A DNA stretch of 64,000 nt, taken from NCBI GenBank assembly GCA_030442035.1, contig JAUJEA010000010.1, positions 62,001 through 126,000 on the forward strand, written 5' to 3'. The notes beneath the pieces are model-generated. The model searched no databases. It worked only from the letters and a program-made list of their open reading frames with translations, and was not told where the DNA came from. The stretch comes from Splendidivirga corallicola. Lineage in GTDB: Bacteria > Bacteroidota > Bacteroidia > Cytophagales > Cyclobacteriaceae. This document shows, piece after piece, positions 18,657 through 27,448 of the stretch; the stretch's first letter is position 1; each line of letters opens with the position of its first letter. The position numbers and the translations under genes were made by a program.

Positions 18657-19493
18657 ATGAAGCAAATCAATTCAACAATTTACCCAAGCATTGCTCAAAG
18701 CTTCGGTATTACGGGAATAGCAGTACTTTCAATTATAATTATGGGGATCATATCTCCATTTTTAAATACATTTTTTGGTGTGGAAGGGGGACAGCTTGTT
18801 TTCACTATTTTAGCTATGGGAATTCCATTATGGATCGTATCTGTTATCAAGAAAAAACAGACTGGTAGTGCAACTTTTGATTTATCCGTTAAAAACATAG
18901 GAGTACTTCCTTATCTGATAATCATGTCCGCTGCATTATTGATAGGTATAATAATGCCAATCGGCAGTTTAATACCAATACCTGAAGTCTTAAAAGAAAG
19001 CTTTGCAACCCTAGCCGGTCAAACAGGTATTTTCACATTTATATTGATGGTGATCGCCGCCCCTGTTCTGGAAGAATTATTGTTTAGAGGAATTATTTTG
19101 GATGGATTGTTAAAAAGATATTCTCCTGTAAAATCTATTCTTATTTCAGCCTTGCTGTTTGGGATTGTTCATCTTAACCCCTGGCAATTTGTAACAGGTT
19201 TTACGATGGGAATACTTATAGGATGGGTATATTCCAAAAACAAATGTGTATTGACATCGATCATCATGCATGCTTCAGTCAATCTAACTGCATATGTGCT
19301 GAGAATATTCCTGGATAGGGAACAACATTTAAGCGGTACGTTAACGGAAATATATGGTGGAGCTACGAATTTGACATTGATAATTGCAGCTTCCATAGTT
19401 GTTATATCCATAGGTGTATTTATATTAAATAAGGCATTCAACAAGGAGGATTTAGATATAAATAAAAGAGATGGTATAATTTCTAATGCATAA
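18657..19493 (+). CDS. CPBP family intramembrane glutamic protease
   Basis: A 278-residue polytopic membrane protein (about seven to eight hydrophobic segments) of the CAAX/CPBP (ABI) protease family. The catalytic motif EELLFRG (EExxxR) lies near residue 142. The additional conserved His residues are in IVHLNPWQF (about 172) and IMHASVN (about 205). Bacterial members are proposed membrane proteases; substrates are mostly unknown. The stop overlaps the start of the following sigma factor gene by eight bases, so the two are translationally coupled, which suggests the protease belongs to the same regulatory unit. Confidence 0.88.
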   Translation: MKQINSTIYPSIAQSFGITGIAVLSIIIMGIISPFLNTFFGVEGGQLVFTILAMGIPLWIVSVIKKKQTGSATFDLSVKNIGVLPYLIIMSAALLIGIIMPIGSLIPIPEVLKESFATLAGQTGIFTFILMVIAAPVLEELLFRGIILDGLLKRYSPVKSILISALLFGIVHLNPWQFVTGFTMGILIGWVYSKNKCVLTSIIMHASVNLTAYVLRIFLDREQHLSGTLTEIYGGATNLTLIIAASIVVISIGVFILNKAFNKEDLDINKRDGIISNA

Positions 19494-19971
19494 AGAAGAG
19501 TTCATACATCAGTTAAAAGAAAATGAAGGGATAATATACAAAGTGGTAAGCGTTTATGCTACGAATGTGGAGGATAGAAAAGATCTCTATCAGGAAATTG
19601 TTTATCAATTGTGGAAATCCCATCCATCCTTTAAACACGAATCTAAATTTAGTTCATGGATGTACCGGGTTGCATTAAATACATCCATTTCACAATTTAA
19701 AAGGGAGCAGAAAAGAATTGAACAGGTGCCTATTGATACTTTCCTTTTAAATAAAATGGAACAAATAGATAGTTTGATGGAGGAAGAAATGACCCTTTTG
19801 TATGCACAAATTCAGAAACTCAGTGTGATAGAAAAGGGAATCATACTTTTATATCTTGAAGGCAAAAGCCATGACGAAATTGCCACTATAACAGGGTTTA
19901 CTCCAACGAATATAGGCACACGCCTATCCCGTATCAAGATAAAATTGAAATCTCAGCTCAATACAAAATAA
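19486..19971 (+). CDS. RNA polymerase sigma-70 family (ECF-like) factor
   Basis: A 161-residue sigma factor. Region 2 (about residues 10-85) contains DLYQEIVYQLWKSHPSF and FSSWMYRVALNTSISQFKR, the core-binding and -10 recognition elements. Region 4 (about 100-155) shows the helix-turn-helix LEGKSHDEIATITGFTPTNIGTRLSRIK. The ATG lies inside the end of the CPBP protease gene, and the next gene, a four-helix membrane protein, follows after six bases. That partner may act as anti-sigma factor, but this is inference. Confidence 0.9.
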   Translation: MHKEEFIHQLKENEGIIYKVVSVYATNVEDRKDLYQEIVYQLWKSHPSFKHESKFSSWMYRVALNTSISQFKREQKRIEQVPIDTFLLNKMEQIDSLMEEEMTLLYAQIQKLSVIEKGIILLYLEGKSHDEIATITGFTPTNIGTRLSRIKIKLKSQLNTK

Positions 19972-19977
19972 AAAATT

Positions 19978-20580
19978 ATGGAACTCGAACAAATGAGAAC
20001 TCTTTGGAGAGAGGCAGACCTCAAAATAGAACAACATAAGATATTGACCAATAATTCAATTGAAGAAATAGCACAACGGCGTTTTTCCAAAACATTGAGT
20101 TTTATATCCCTTTCAGAGGGAATTGGGCTGTTCTGCACCCTTTTAACGGCACTTTTCATCTTATGGAACTTAGACAAGTTGGATACTTGGTATCTAACAA
20201 TGAGTGGAATTTTGGCTGTTCTGGTTCTGATCATTTTACCTTTTCTATCCTTGAAATCCATAAAAAACCTGAAACGCATTGATATTGCAGGCACTACCTT
20301 TAAAAAGTCACTGAGAGATTATGCTTTGGGCAAAAAACAGTTCCTGGCAATCATAAAGCTAGGTTCTTACTTTGCCATTCTGATTTTTATTATTTCAATA
20401 CTTCTTTTTGAAAAAATTATCAATGACAGGGATCTTATCAAAGAAATCAACCTGGTAGTCTACTGGTTCATCGTTCCAATTGGGATAATTTTTCAAATTC
20501 TTTTTTCAAGATTGATCTTGAAAAAGTATCATGAGGTCATTGATGTTGCCGAATCCATTCTTAAGGAATTAAATGAATAG
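19978..20580 (+). CDS. Four-helix membrane protein, possible sigma partner
   Basis: A 200-residue protein with a cytoplasmic N-terminal segment (MELEQMRTLWREADLKIEQHK) and four membrane helices (about 45-65, 70-90, 120-142 and 155-178). It lies six bases after the sigma gene. Similar short membrane proteins beginning with a LxxLWxxA-type stretch often follow ECF sigma genes in Bacteroidota, where an anti-sigma role is suspected. No zinc anti-sigma motif (HxxxCxxC) is present. Confidence 0.7.
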   Translation: MELEQMRTLWREADLKIEQHKILTNNSIEEIAQRRFSKTLSFISLSEGIGLFCTLLTALFILWNLDKLDTWYLTMSGILAVLVLIILPFLSLKSIKNLKRIDIAGTTFKKSLRDYALGKKQFLAIIKLGSYFAILIFIISILLFEKIINDRDLIKEINLVVYWFIVPIGIIFQILFSRLILKKYHEVIDVAESILKELNE

Positions 20581-21242
20581 CAATTAAGATTATGAAGAAG
20601 CTCTATCAGGATTCTTTACTAGCTGATTTTTTGGTTTAAAGCACACAACAAAAATTACAACCGGAGTTATAAGTTCGAATAAATCAAAATAACTATTTGA
20701 ACCGTATTTGTAAGCTCAGAAATGAACTTCACCCAACCATTCCAAGTGACGGACAATTAAAAAAATATCCGAAAACCCACCTATGAATCGGAATAGCACA
20801 CTGGAATGAAATAATGAAACATCATATACCTCTTTTCTAAATGCTGAAAAGCTATTTTCATAGAGAACTTTGAAAACAAAGAAACTCTTTGAATCCCAAT
20901 GGATTAACAACCACTCTCAAAATTTATACTGCAATCGTTAATAGCCAGGTCATCCCATGATCAACAAATGAGGGAAAGGCATTTTCACAATAGCACACAC
21001 TTCAAACTTAAAAGTGATCAATGCCTTAATTAATAAGGTAGTTTGATCGAAATGTTTCTTTCAATTAGCTTATTTTTCAAATGGTTATTGAAGATCAAGA
21101 AAATTAATATCAAAAAACCACTAAATATGACTGATAATTAAGTAGTTGCATTAATATTAGGGCATTTTTTTCTAAATTGCGAAGTTGATGGTCCATCCCT
21201 TACTGCCTTATAGTCACTGGCTTTTCAAAGTAGTTTTGATCA
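20581..21242. other. Intergenic region, nothing recognised
   Basis: This 662-base AT-rich stretch lies before the histidine kinase gene. It contains only short chance ORFs, such as a 64-codon minus-strand frame at 20716-20910 with no family resemblance. A weak hairpin (ATCAG/CTGAT then T residues, about 20605-20632) might terminate the sigma operon. Confidence 0.4.
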
Positions 21243-23378
21243 ATGAGTAAAAAGAGGTCTTGCATTTTATTGATTTTATGGTTGTATTTTCTTTCAACCG
21301 GACATAGTAATGCTCAGGAATACAAGGTTGATAGCCTTATACAGGAATTCGGAAAGGGAAAGAATGAGGAAGCTCTTCATCCAATTTTTATCAGTATTGT
21401 CAAACAGCTAAAAGATTATGATGGAGAGGCAGCACTTTCCATTGTGAAAAGAATTGAGCGCATCACCGATAATCCAAATCTTCTTCAACAAATTTATATT
21501 CCATTATTAAAGGCCGATGTTCACAAAAAATTAGCACAAAAAAAAGAACAAATAGCCTTATTGGAATCCACTCTTCCCCTGGCTGAAAAGAATAAATTGC
21601 TTCATGCCAGTGCATATATATGCCGTGAAATTGCTTATGCCTTTAATCACCAGCAATACAAGTTAAATACTTTAAATTATTTTTTGAGAGCAGCTCAAAA
21701 ATACGATTCCCTTCAAGATTATTATGCGTGTCTTCTGATATACGAAGAAATGGCAAGTTTGGAATTTTGGGCCACTAATCATGAAGAGGTTATAAAATTA
21801 CTCGATCTATTCTTTGAGAATTATAAAAAGTTAGATACGGTAAAGCTTGCCGGAGATCTTAACTGGAGAAAAATGAATGCCTACAATACTTATGGCGTAA
21901 CATTTACCAATCTAAAAAGATTTAATGAAGCTATAGAAAAGTATGACAAGGCTATGGCAATTGCTATCGAAAGAGAAGACGCTTTCTGGCAAGGTTTGAT
22001 AAAGGGGAATTTGGGCAGGGCATATCGGGGGTTGAATAATTATCCAAAAGCAATTGAATTGTTTTTGGAAGATTTTAAAATGAGTATGAAGCACAACATT
22101 CATAGTAATGCTGCCAATGCTTCCTGCAATATAATCGACCTATATTCAAGGATAGATTCAATTGATCTGGCTAAGATTTATTTGGATAGCCTTAATTATT
22201 TAGTCAATATATACAATCTGGAAGTACCGTTAATTCCCAAGTATTACCAGGCTCACTATAAATATTTTAATGTGATTGGTGATTATGAAAACGCGTTTCA
22301 CCATTTGGAAAAATATTTTTACTATAAAGATTCTCTTCAGAAGAGTCTTAGAGCAAGAGAGAGAACCAGATTGCATGCACAATTTGAATCAGAAAAAAAG
22401 CAGGGAGAAATTGCCTTACTTACCAAAGAAAGAGAGGTTATGGACCAGGAAATACAAAATAAAAACCTGGTAATATATGGAGGTGGTTGTTTGGTATTAT
22501 TATTACTACTTCTCACAATAAATTATTATAGAAGTACAAAAAGAAGGAAGAGAGACAATGAGAAAATTGAATCTCAAAAAAACCGGATAGAAGAGCAAGT
22601 GGAGGAACTAGCTGCTCAAGGCAAGGCTTTGAGTGAACAAAACCACCTAATACAAAAAATAAATGAGAATCTTGAAAAAACAGTACAAGAACGTACCAGG
22701 GAATTACTCAATACCAATAAAGAATTAGATACCTTTTTATACAGATCTTCTCACGATATGAGGAGTCCGATAGTGACCATCCTGGGACTCTCAAACTTGA
22801 TCCATTCCCTTGCCATAAGTGATGAGGTAAAGTCTATTGGTGATAAAGTAGCAGGAACAGCTGTGGGTATGAACAGCATGCTGGACAAACTTCAAATGGC
22901 CCTTGAGCTTAATAAAAACGGTGTGGTAAATAAAACCATTGATTGGAGTAAAATTATAGATAGCGTACAAAATAAATATAAACCACTGATCTCAAGCTTT
23001 GGTATAAAATTGCACACTGAGCTGCCTGAAAACGGTCACTATCAAGGTGATTCTAAGTTGGTTCAAATTATCCTGGATAACCTGGTTGAAAATGCGATCT
23101 ATTTTTGCAAAAAGGGAAGCAATGAACATGATGTACATATTAGGATTTATCGTACTTCCGAATCCATGATCATGGAAGTGAAGGATGATGGAATTGGTAT
23201 TGACGAATCTTATCTAAACAGGATTTTTGATCTGTATTATAAGGCCAGCCAAAATTCAAGGGGCAACGGACTTGGTTTGTATTTGGCAAATAAGGCTGTA
23301 GAGAAACTAAAGGGTCGTATCCATGTTGAAAGTAAACTCGATGCGGGTAGTACTTTCCAGGTGATACTCCCTATTTAA
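21243..23378 (+). CDS. Orphan TPR-containing sensor histidine kinase
   Basis: A 711-residue membrane sensor kinase. In order it has a signal peptide (cleaved after NAQ near 24), a periplasmic TPR region (about 30-395), one membrane helix (about 409-429), a cytoplasmic coiled coil (430-490), a DHp domain with phospho-acceptor His in YRSSHDMRSP (about 503), and a HATPase domain with N box (VENAIYFCKKG), G1 (DDGIGID) and G2 (GNGLGLYLANK) to the end. All kinase motifs are intact. No receiver domain and no response regulator gene lies nearby. The input is probably protein-protein contact through the TPRs. Similar kinases are abundant in Bacteroidota. Confidence 0.9.
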   Translation: MSKKRSCILLILWLYFLSTGHSNAQEYKVDSLIQEFGKGKNEEALHPIFISIVKQLKDYDGEAALSIVKRIERITDNPNLLQQIYIPLLKADVHKKLAQKKEQIALLESTLPLAEKNKLLHASAYICREIAYAFNHQQYKLNTLNYFLRAAQKYDSLQDYYACLLIYEEMASLEFWATNHEEVIKLLDLFFENYKKLDTVKLAGDLNWRKMNAYNTYGVTFTNLKRFNEAIEKYDKAMAIAIEREDAFWQGLIKGNLGRAYRGLNNYPKAIELFLEDFKMSMKHNIHSNAANASCNIIDLYSRIDSIDLAKIYLDSLNYLVNIYNLEVPLIPKYYQAHYKYFNVIGDYENAFHHLEKYFYYKDSLQKSLRARERTRLHAQFESEKKQGEIALLTKEREVMDQEIQNKNLVIYGGGCLVLLLLLLTINYYRSTKRRKRDNEKIESQKNRIEEQVEELAAQGKALSEQNHLIQKINENLEKTVQERTRELLNTNKELDTFLYRSSHDMRSPIVTILGLSNLIHSLAISDEVKSIGDKVAGTAVGMNSMLDKLQMALELNKNGVVNKTIDWSKIIDSVQNKYKPLISSFGIKLHTELPENGHYQGDSKLVQIILDNLVENAIYFCKKGSNEHDVHIRIYRTSESMIMEVKDDGIGIDESYLNRIFDLYYKASQNSRGNGLGLYLANKAVEKLKGRIHVESKLDAGSTFQVILPI

Positions 23379-23386
23379 GAAGAAAT

Positions 23387-23599
23387 CTACTTTGGATATA
23401 AATATCCAAAAAGACCCAGCAAGGCTGTCGCCACAATAGTACCCATAATAATGTATTTGAATATCTTTATTTTGGATCTCAATTTCTCTCCCAATGAACC
23501 AATTTTATTCGATTTCAACTCCGAATCAATAAGATACAAACAAGCCAATGATATTATTTGGGTGATCAAACTTAGCTCAATTCCTTTTAAAAATTCCAT
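23387..23599 (-). CDS. Small two-helix membrane protein
   Basis: A 70-codon frame with two hydrophobic stretches (about residues 8-24 and 47-66) separated by a basic linker (KLRSKIKIFK). The stop lies eight bases from the end of the convergent histidine kinase gene. A purine-rich stretch (AAGAAAAG) precedes the ATG. I recognise no family; it is listed because composition and length look genuine rather than a shadow frame. Confidence 0.45.
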   Translation of the reverse strand: MEFLKGIELSLITQIISLACLYLIDSELKSNKIGSLGEKLRSKIKIFKYIIMGTIVATALLGLFGYLYPK

Positions 23600-23938
23600 A
23601 GCTTTTCTTATGCATTACTTAAAATAAAAACAACCATACTGAGAGTACAGATTACGTTGTGCAGTTTTTAGAGAACCATACACCTTTCCTTCAACCAAAA
23701 CTATCTTAAAACAGGAGACTTGCTCTTCTCACAGGAAGCATAACCATTATCCATAAATAATCTTCTTAATTATTTATGCTCTGGTATAAGGCGATTCGTA
23801 TAGCAAATCAGCAGTGATAGCTTCCCTCTTGTTGATTAAAGCCAAGCCATAAAAATTTGAAAGGGCTCCCAAACACTTCATAAGGTGATAGAGATTTATG
23901 GTTTAAGAGAGCCCCTTCAAGCTAATCACCAATAACTT
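23600..23938. other. Intergenic region with terminator
   Basis: A 339-base gap between the small membrane protein gene and the end of the first large propeller gene. It contains the minus-strand terminator at 23853-23915; otherwise nothing is recognised. Confidence 0.5.
23853..23915 (-). terminator. Probable terminator of the propeller gene
   Basis: Read on the minus strand, GGGGCTC (arm near 23915) pairs with GAGCCC (near 23864), with further partial pairing inward, followed by TTTCAAATTTTT. It lies 24 bases after the stop codon at 23939. Confidence 0.55.
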
Positions 23939-26900
23939 CTATTCCTTCATAAATCTCAGATTGATTTTCCGGAGTTGATTATCCAGGAAGCTAAGTATAT
24001 AGATACCTTTTGGAATTAATGTCACATCAATGTTAGCATTTGTACTACTTGTTATTTCAAATTCGGAAATGATCTGCCCCAGCGATGAAAGGATTTTTCC
24101 TTTTGTGCCAATCTTGAGATTACCTCTTAAAGTCAGATGATCCTTTACCGGGCTGGGGTATAAAGCTATTACAGCTATAGATTCTTCCTGAGTTTCGAGT
24201 GCTTCTTTAACAGGAGTTGACACTATAGTATTGGCATTTCTCGCTGTTGATCCACTTGTACTGATAATCAATGTTGGTCTGGCCGTTGTGTTGGATGATT
24301 CTCTGCTGTGATATCCTACAAAGCTTCCGCTGCCTATAACCGTGGATTGCAGTACGATCGACAGTTTCCCATCCCCTGACCTTTCGGTCTCAGCTTGCGT
24401 TGTTACATCCCATTCTGTCTCGGAAGCGCTTCCGGTCTGGCTGTCAAGCACACTGCCTGCGGCAGGTTTGTTATTCCAGGTTATACTATTCACGCCGGAT
24501 TCGATCCAGCTGTCATTGCTTACAAATTTGGCTTCTATTGTGGTAGCGCCAATGGTTGGGCCGCTGGAATTTGGTGTCATTTTTAACTTGGCACTGGTAA
24601 TGGTTCCTGAAACAGAGGACAGATCAAAACGTAAATAGGCATGACGGTTGTATCCCGTACCATCTCTCTTGACAGTAAGCACTGTTCCTGTCCCAAAGTT
24701 TGCATTGGATGAGCCTCCATCGCGCACAAATGCATCAGCCTCAGGCTCTGTTGATAAGCTCTGACTTGAACTTGTACTGACAATTAACACAGGCCTTAGT
24801 GTAGCATTCGATGTTTCTTTACTGTTGTAAACTATCCAGTTATTACTTCCAGTCACGGTAGATTCCAAAACCAGCGACAGTTTCCCGTCTCCGTTCCTTT
24901 CAGCTTCTGCCTGTGAAGTGACATCCCATTCTGTCTCAGAAGGGCTTCCGGTCTGACTGTCCAAAACACTTCCGGCAGCAGGTTTGTTGTTCCAGTTAAT
25001 ACTATTCGTACCGGACTCGATCCAGCTGTCATTGCTTACAAATTTGGCCTGGATTGTGGTAGCGCTAATGGTCGAACCATTGGCACTTGGCACCAGTTTT
25101 AGCTTAGCGCTGGTAATTGTCCCTGATACGGAGGACAGATCAAAACGTAAATACGTCTGACGGTTATATCCGGTACCGTCTTTTTTAACAGTCAATGCTG
25201 TTCCGGTTCCAAAGTTAGTATTGGCAGCGCCACCATCCTGTACGTAAGCATCTGCCTCCGGTGATAGACTTTGTATTGATCCTGATGTGACTTGAAAGGT
25301 TTGTAGCACCTCATCGCCATAATAGGTCGTATTGCCTGAGTTTTTCGCTTTAATGGTCACTTCTCCGGTTCCGGTGAGTGTCAATGTATTTCCGCTAACA
25401 GTTGCCGGCCCACTGACCACTTCGTAGCTAATCGTTAATCCTGCAGCATCTGTGGTAGCATTCAGTGTTACAGGTGAATTGGCCAAACTCTGATCACCCA
25501 TCGAAAAGGAGATATGCTGTACTGTCTTCCCATTTTTAATATTCTCCAGATGCCGATAGCGATTGAGCTCCTTCCAGGTACCATTACCACTGCCCCCATC
25601 CCTATATCCATTTATTCTTGGGTACCTGCCGTTTGGGCCGCTGTCTCCATCATAAAAAGTAGAACTAAAATACACATGATTATCCCGGTCCATCCATAAA
25701 CGATGATATAAAATTATATAAGTCCCATTTGTATGATATGGAGAAGGCGGAGCAATTAACTGGGTTCCATATCCTGTTCCCCAATTTGTGGTGCTAATAC
25801 TTGCATTTTTATAGAACAGGCCTCTCTGTATTCCTGCACTGGCTGATCTTTGCCTGTAGGCTACATGGATTTGATCATTATCATCTATCACAAGGGTTTC
25901 ATAGCTAAAGTCCTGATTAGCGGTGGACATGATTGTGCCATATTGTGTCCATTCGCTGTTGTTTGAAATATTGAATTGTGCATCAGTGATGGCATGCGTA
26001 GTTCGGTAATATTTATCTGCATGAACATGATCTCCGGGAATATAATGGAGTTTATCATTACTGTCCAGAACAATGGCACCCTGACTATGTGAATCAATAG
26101 CATCGTAGGGAAACTGGAGTCCCATATACCGCTCTGTGATGGTCGCCGTACCAGACGCTGTTGCAGGACGCGTTATTTCAGCAATGTATCCCTGGTTAAC
26201 ACTACGGGTATCATTCTTACCCTGGTATAAGGTGTTGATCTTTGTTTCGTCAAATTTTGTATAGGTAACATAAGTCTTGCTCCCCCTGGTGACAAGTGTA
26301 CTGTTACCACCGGAGTGAATAGTTGTAGCACCTCCTCTGGTTGTTATGGTAGTATAATTCAGGGTGATGGTCCCATTTGTATCCCTATAAGGAATGGCTA
26401 ATTTCAGAATATTCACACTACTGATTGTCCATGGATAACTTTTCCAGGGGTCCCAGCCCAACTGGGCAAATGTTTCACCATTCTCGGTAATTAGTATTGC
26501 AGGCGTATCACCGTTTTTCAAATTGTGACCGGTGAATTCTTCTACGTTGGCCACCTGTATACTTCCTGTTAGCTTAATAACCTGGAAATTGTGCGCTTCA
26601 AGATCGTCCAGGTAAAGTATTGCCCATTGATTAGCACTACCAACTTTGTACTGCAGGGTCATATACAAATGGTTATCAGAAGTGATACTGATCCGACTGG
26701 CCCCATGATCAAGTGGTCCATTCGCTGTGGCAATGGTTTCTCCCGGGTGAGCGCTTTGAAGATCGTCCAGGTAATTGATCTCTTTCCATATGCCATTGCG
26801 TAAAGTACGGATATATCCAAATTCCTTATTGATATTAAATCCGTAAGGCCGGTTCTGGCTATCCCAGGCTGCTGCAGAAAAATGGTAATAATCCAGGTCA

Positions 26901-27094
26901 TCATATATCTGATCCTCATTTCCATTAGCGGGCATCTGGAAGGGCGCTTCATTCTGTGCCGATACAATATTGAAAAAGGCACCTAAAAGTAATACAAATG
27001 CTGATAGAGAGATCGCTTTTCTTCCTTGATAAAGCATCTGGTTTTTTGTTGGAAACAGAAAATACCAGGCTAAACTTTTATTTAATGTTTTCAT
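23939..27094 (-). CDS. Secreted BNR_4-type beta-propeller protein (candidate polysaccharide lyase) with two DNRLRE domains and T9SS tail
   Basis: A 1051-residue secreted protein: signal peptide (to about residue 46), a beta-propeller of the BNR_4 type (about 60-525), an Ig-like linker (525-610), two near-identical DNRLRE domains (612-771 and 776-950) and a type IX secretion C-terminal domain (975-1051, starting IALYPSPVKDHLTLRG). Shared with its two paralogues in this region are an HSGG block, an aspartate-x-histidine segment (DSHSQGAIVLD) and a following LHY-x-x-G-x-H. Several seven-bladed propeller lyases, including ulvan lyases (PL24, PL25) and a rhamnose-glucuronate lyase (PL42), are annotated with this domain, so lyase activity on a uronate-containing glycan is plausible, not proven. 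The other possibility is a binding protein. Confidence 0.75.
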   Translation of the reverse strand: MKTLNKSLAWYFLFPTKNQMLYQGRKAISLSAFVLLLGAFFNIVSAQNEAPFQMPANGNEDQIYDDLDYYHFSAAAWDSQNRPYGFNINKEFGYIRTLRNGIWKEINYLDDLQSAHPGETIATANGPLDHGASRISITSDNHLYMTLQYKVGSANQWAILYLDDLEAHNFQVIKLTGSIQVANVEEFTGHNLKNGDTPAILITENGETFAQLGWDPWKSYPWTISSVNILKLAIPYRDTNGTITLNYTTITTRGGATTIHSGGNSTLVTRGSKTYVTYTKFDETKINTLYQGKNDTRSVNQGYIAEITRPATASGTATITERYMGLQFPYDAIDSHSQGAIVLDSNDKLHYIPGDHVHADKYYRTTHAITDAQFNISNNSEWTQYGTIMSTANQDFSYETLVIDDNDQIHVAYRQRSASAGIQRGLFYKNASISTTNWGTGYGTQLIAPPSPYHTNGTYIILYHRLWMDRDNHVYFSSTFYDGDSGPNGRYPRINGYRDGGSGNGTWKELNRYRHLENIKNGKTVQHISFSMGDQSLANSPVTLNATTDAAGLTISYEVVSGPATVSGNTLTLTGTGEVTIKAKNSGNTTYYGDEVLQTFQVTSGSIQSLSPEADAYVQDGGAANTNFGTGTALTVKKDGTGYNRQTYLRFDLSSVSGTITSAKLKLVPSANGSTISATTIQAKFVSNDSWIESGTNSINWNNKPAAGSVLDSQTGSPSETEWDVTSQAEAERNGDGKLSLVLESTVTGSNNWIVYNSKETSNATLRPVLIVSTSSSQSLSTEPEADAFVRDGGSSNANFGTGTVLTVKRDGTGYNRHAYLRFDLSSVSGTITSAKLKMTPNSSGPTIGATTIEAKFVSNDSWIESGVNSITWNNKPAAGSVLDSQTGSASETEWDVTTQAETERSGDGKLSIVLQSTVIGSGSFVGYHSRESSNTTARPTLIISTSGSTARNANTIVSTPVKEALETQEESIAVIALYPSPVKDHLTLRGNLKIGTKGKILSSLGQIISEFEITSSTNANIDVTLIPKGIYILSFLDNQLRKINLRFMKE

Positions 27095-27448
27095 AGTACT
27101 TTTTGATGGTTAAAAAATGGTATAAGCTTAAAATGATAGAGCAAAATCAGTGTGCAATACTTCTTCCATTGTGTGTAATCTCTTTCATCAGTTAATAATG
27201 ATACCTGTGACAATCACTGATTTTATATTGATCTGAGGACAGTCAAAAAAGTTTACCTTTCGAAAGGTTAAAATCAATTGGATTGGTCCGTATTATGATA
27301 AATTCATTTACTTACCTCTGAAAATCTACTACCGGTCACATTACTTTCTTTAGGTATTACAATGAGAACAATGAAACTATCTCCTTTTTCACCTTTTTCG
27401 GGAGTTTCCAAAGTATAACAATGTACACTGAGCGTTAACTAAATTTGA
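27095..27448. other. Intergenic region with perfect palindrome
   Basis: A 354-base gap upstream of the first propeller gene. At 27255-27268 lies the perfect 14-base palindrome ACCTTTCGAAAGGT, about 160 bases from the start codon, a candidate regulator site. No canonical promoter boxes were recognised. Confidence 0.45.

Noticed and set aside
20716-20910. 64-codon minus-strand frame in the gap before the histidine kinase
   Set aside because: No family resemblance, no clear ribosome site and unlikely composition; listed only as an unexplained gap.
21231-21238. TAGTTTTG as a -7 box for the histidine kinase
   Set aside because: It lies only four bases before the ATG with no TTG upstream, so it would give a leaderless transcript; probably chance.
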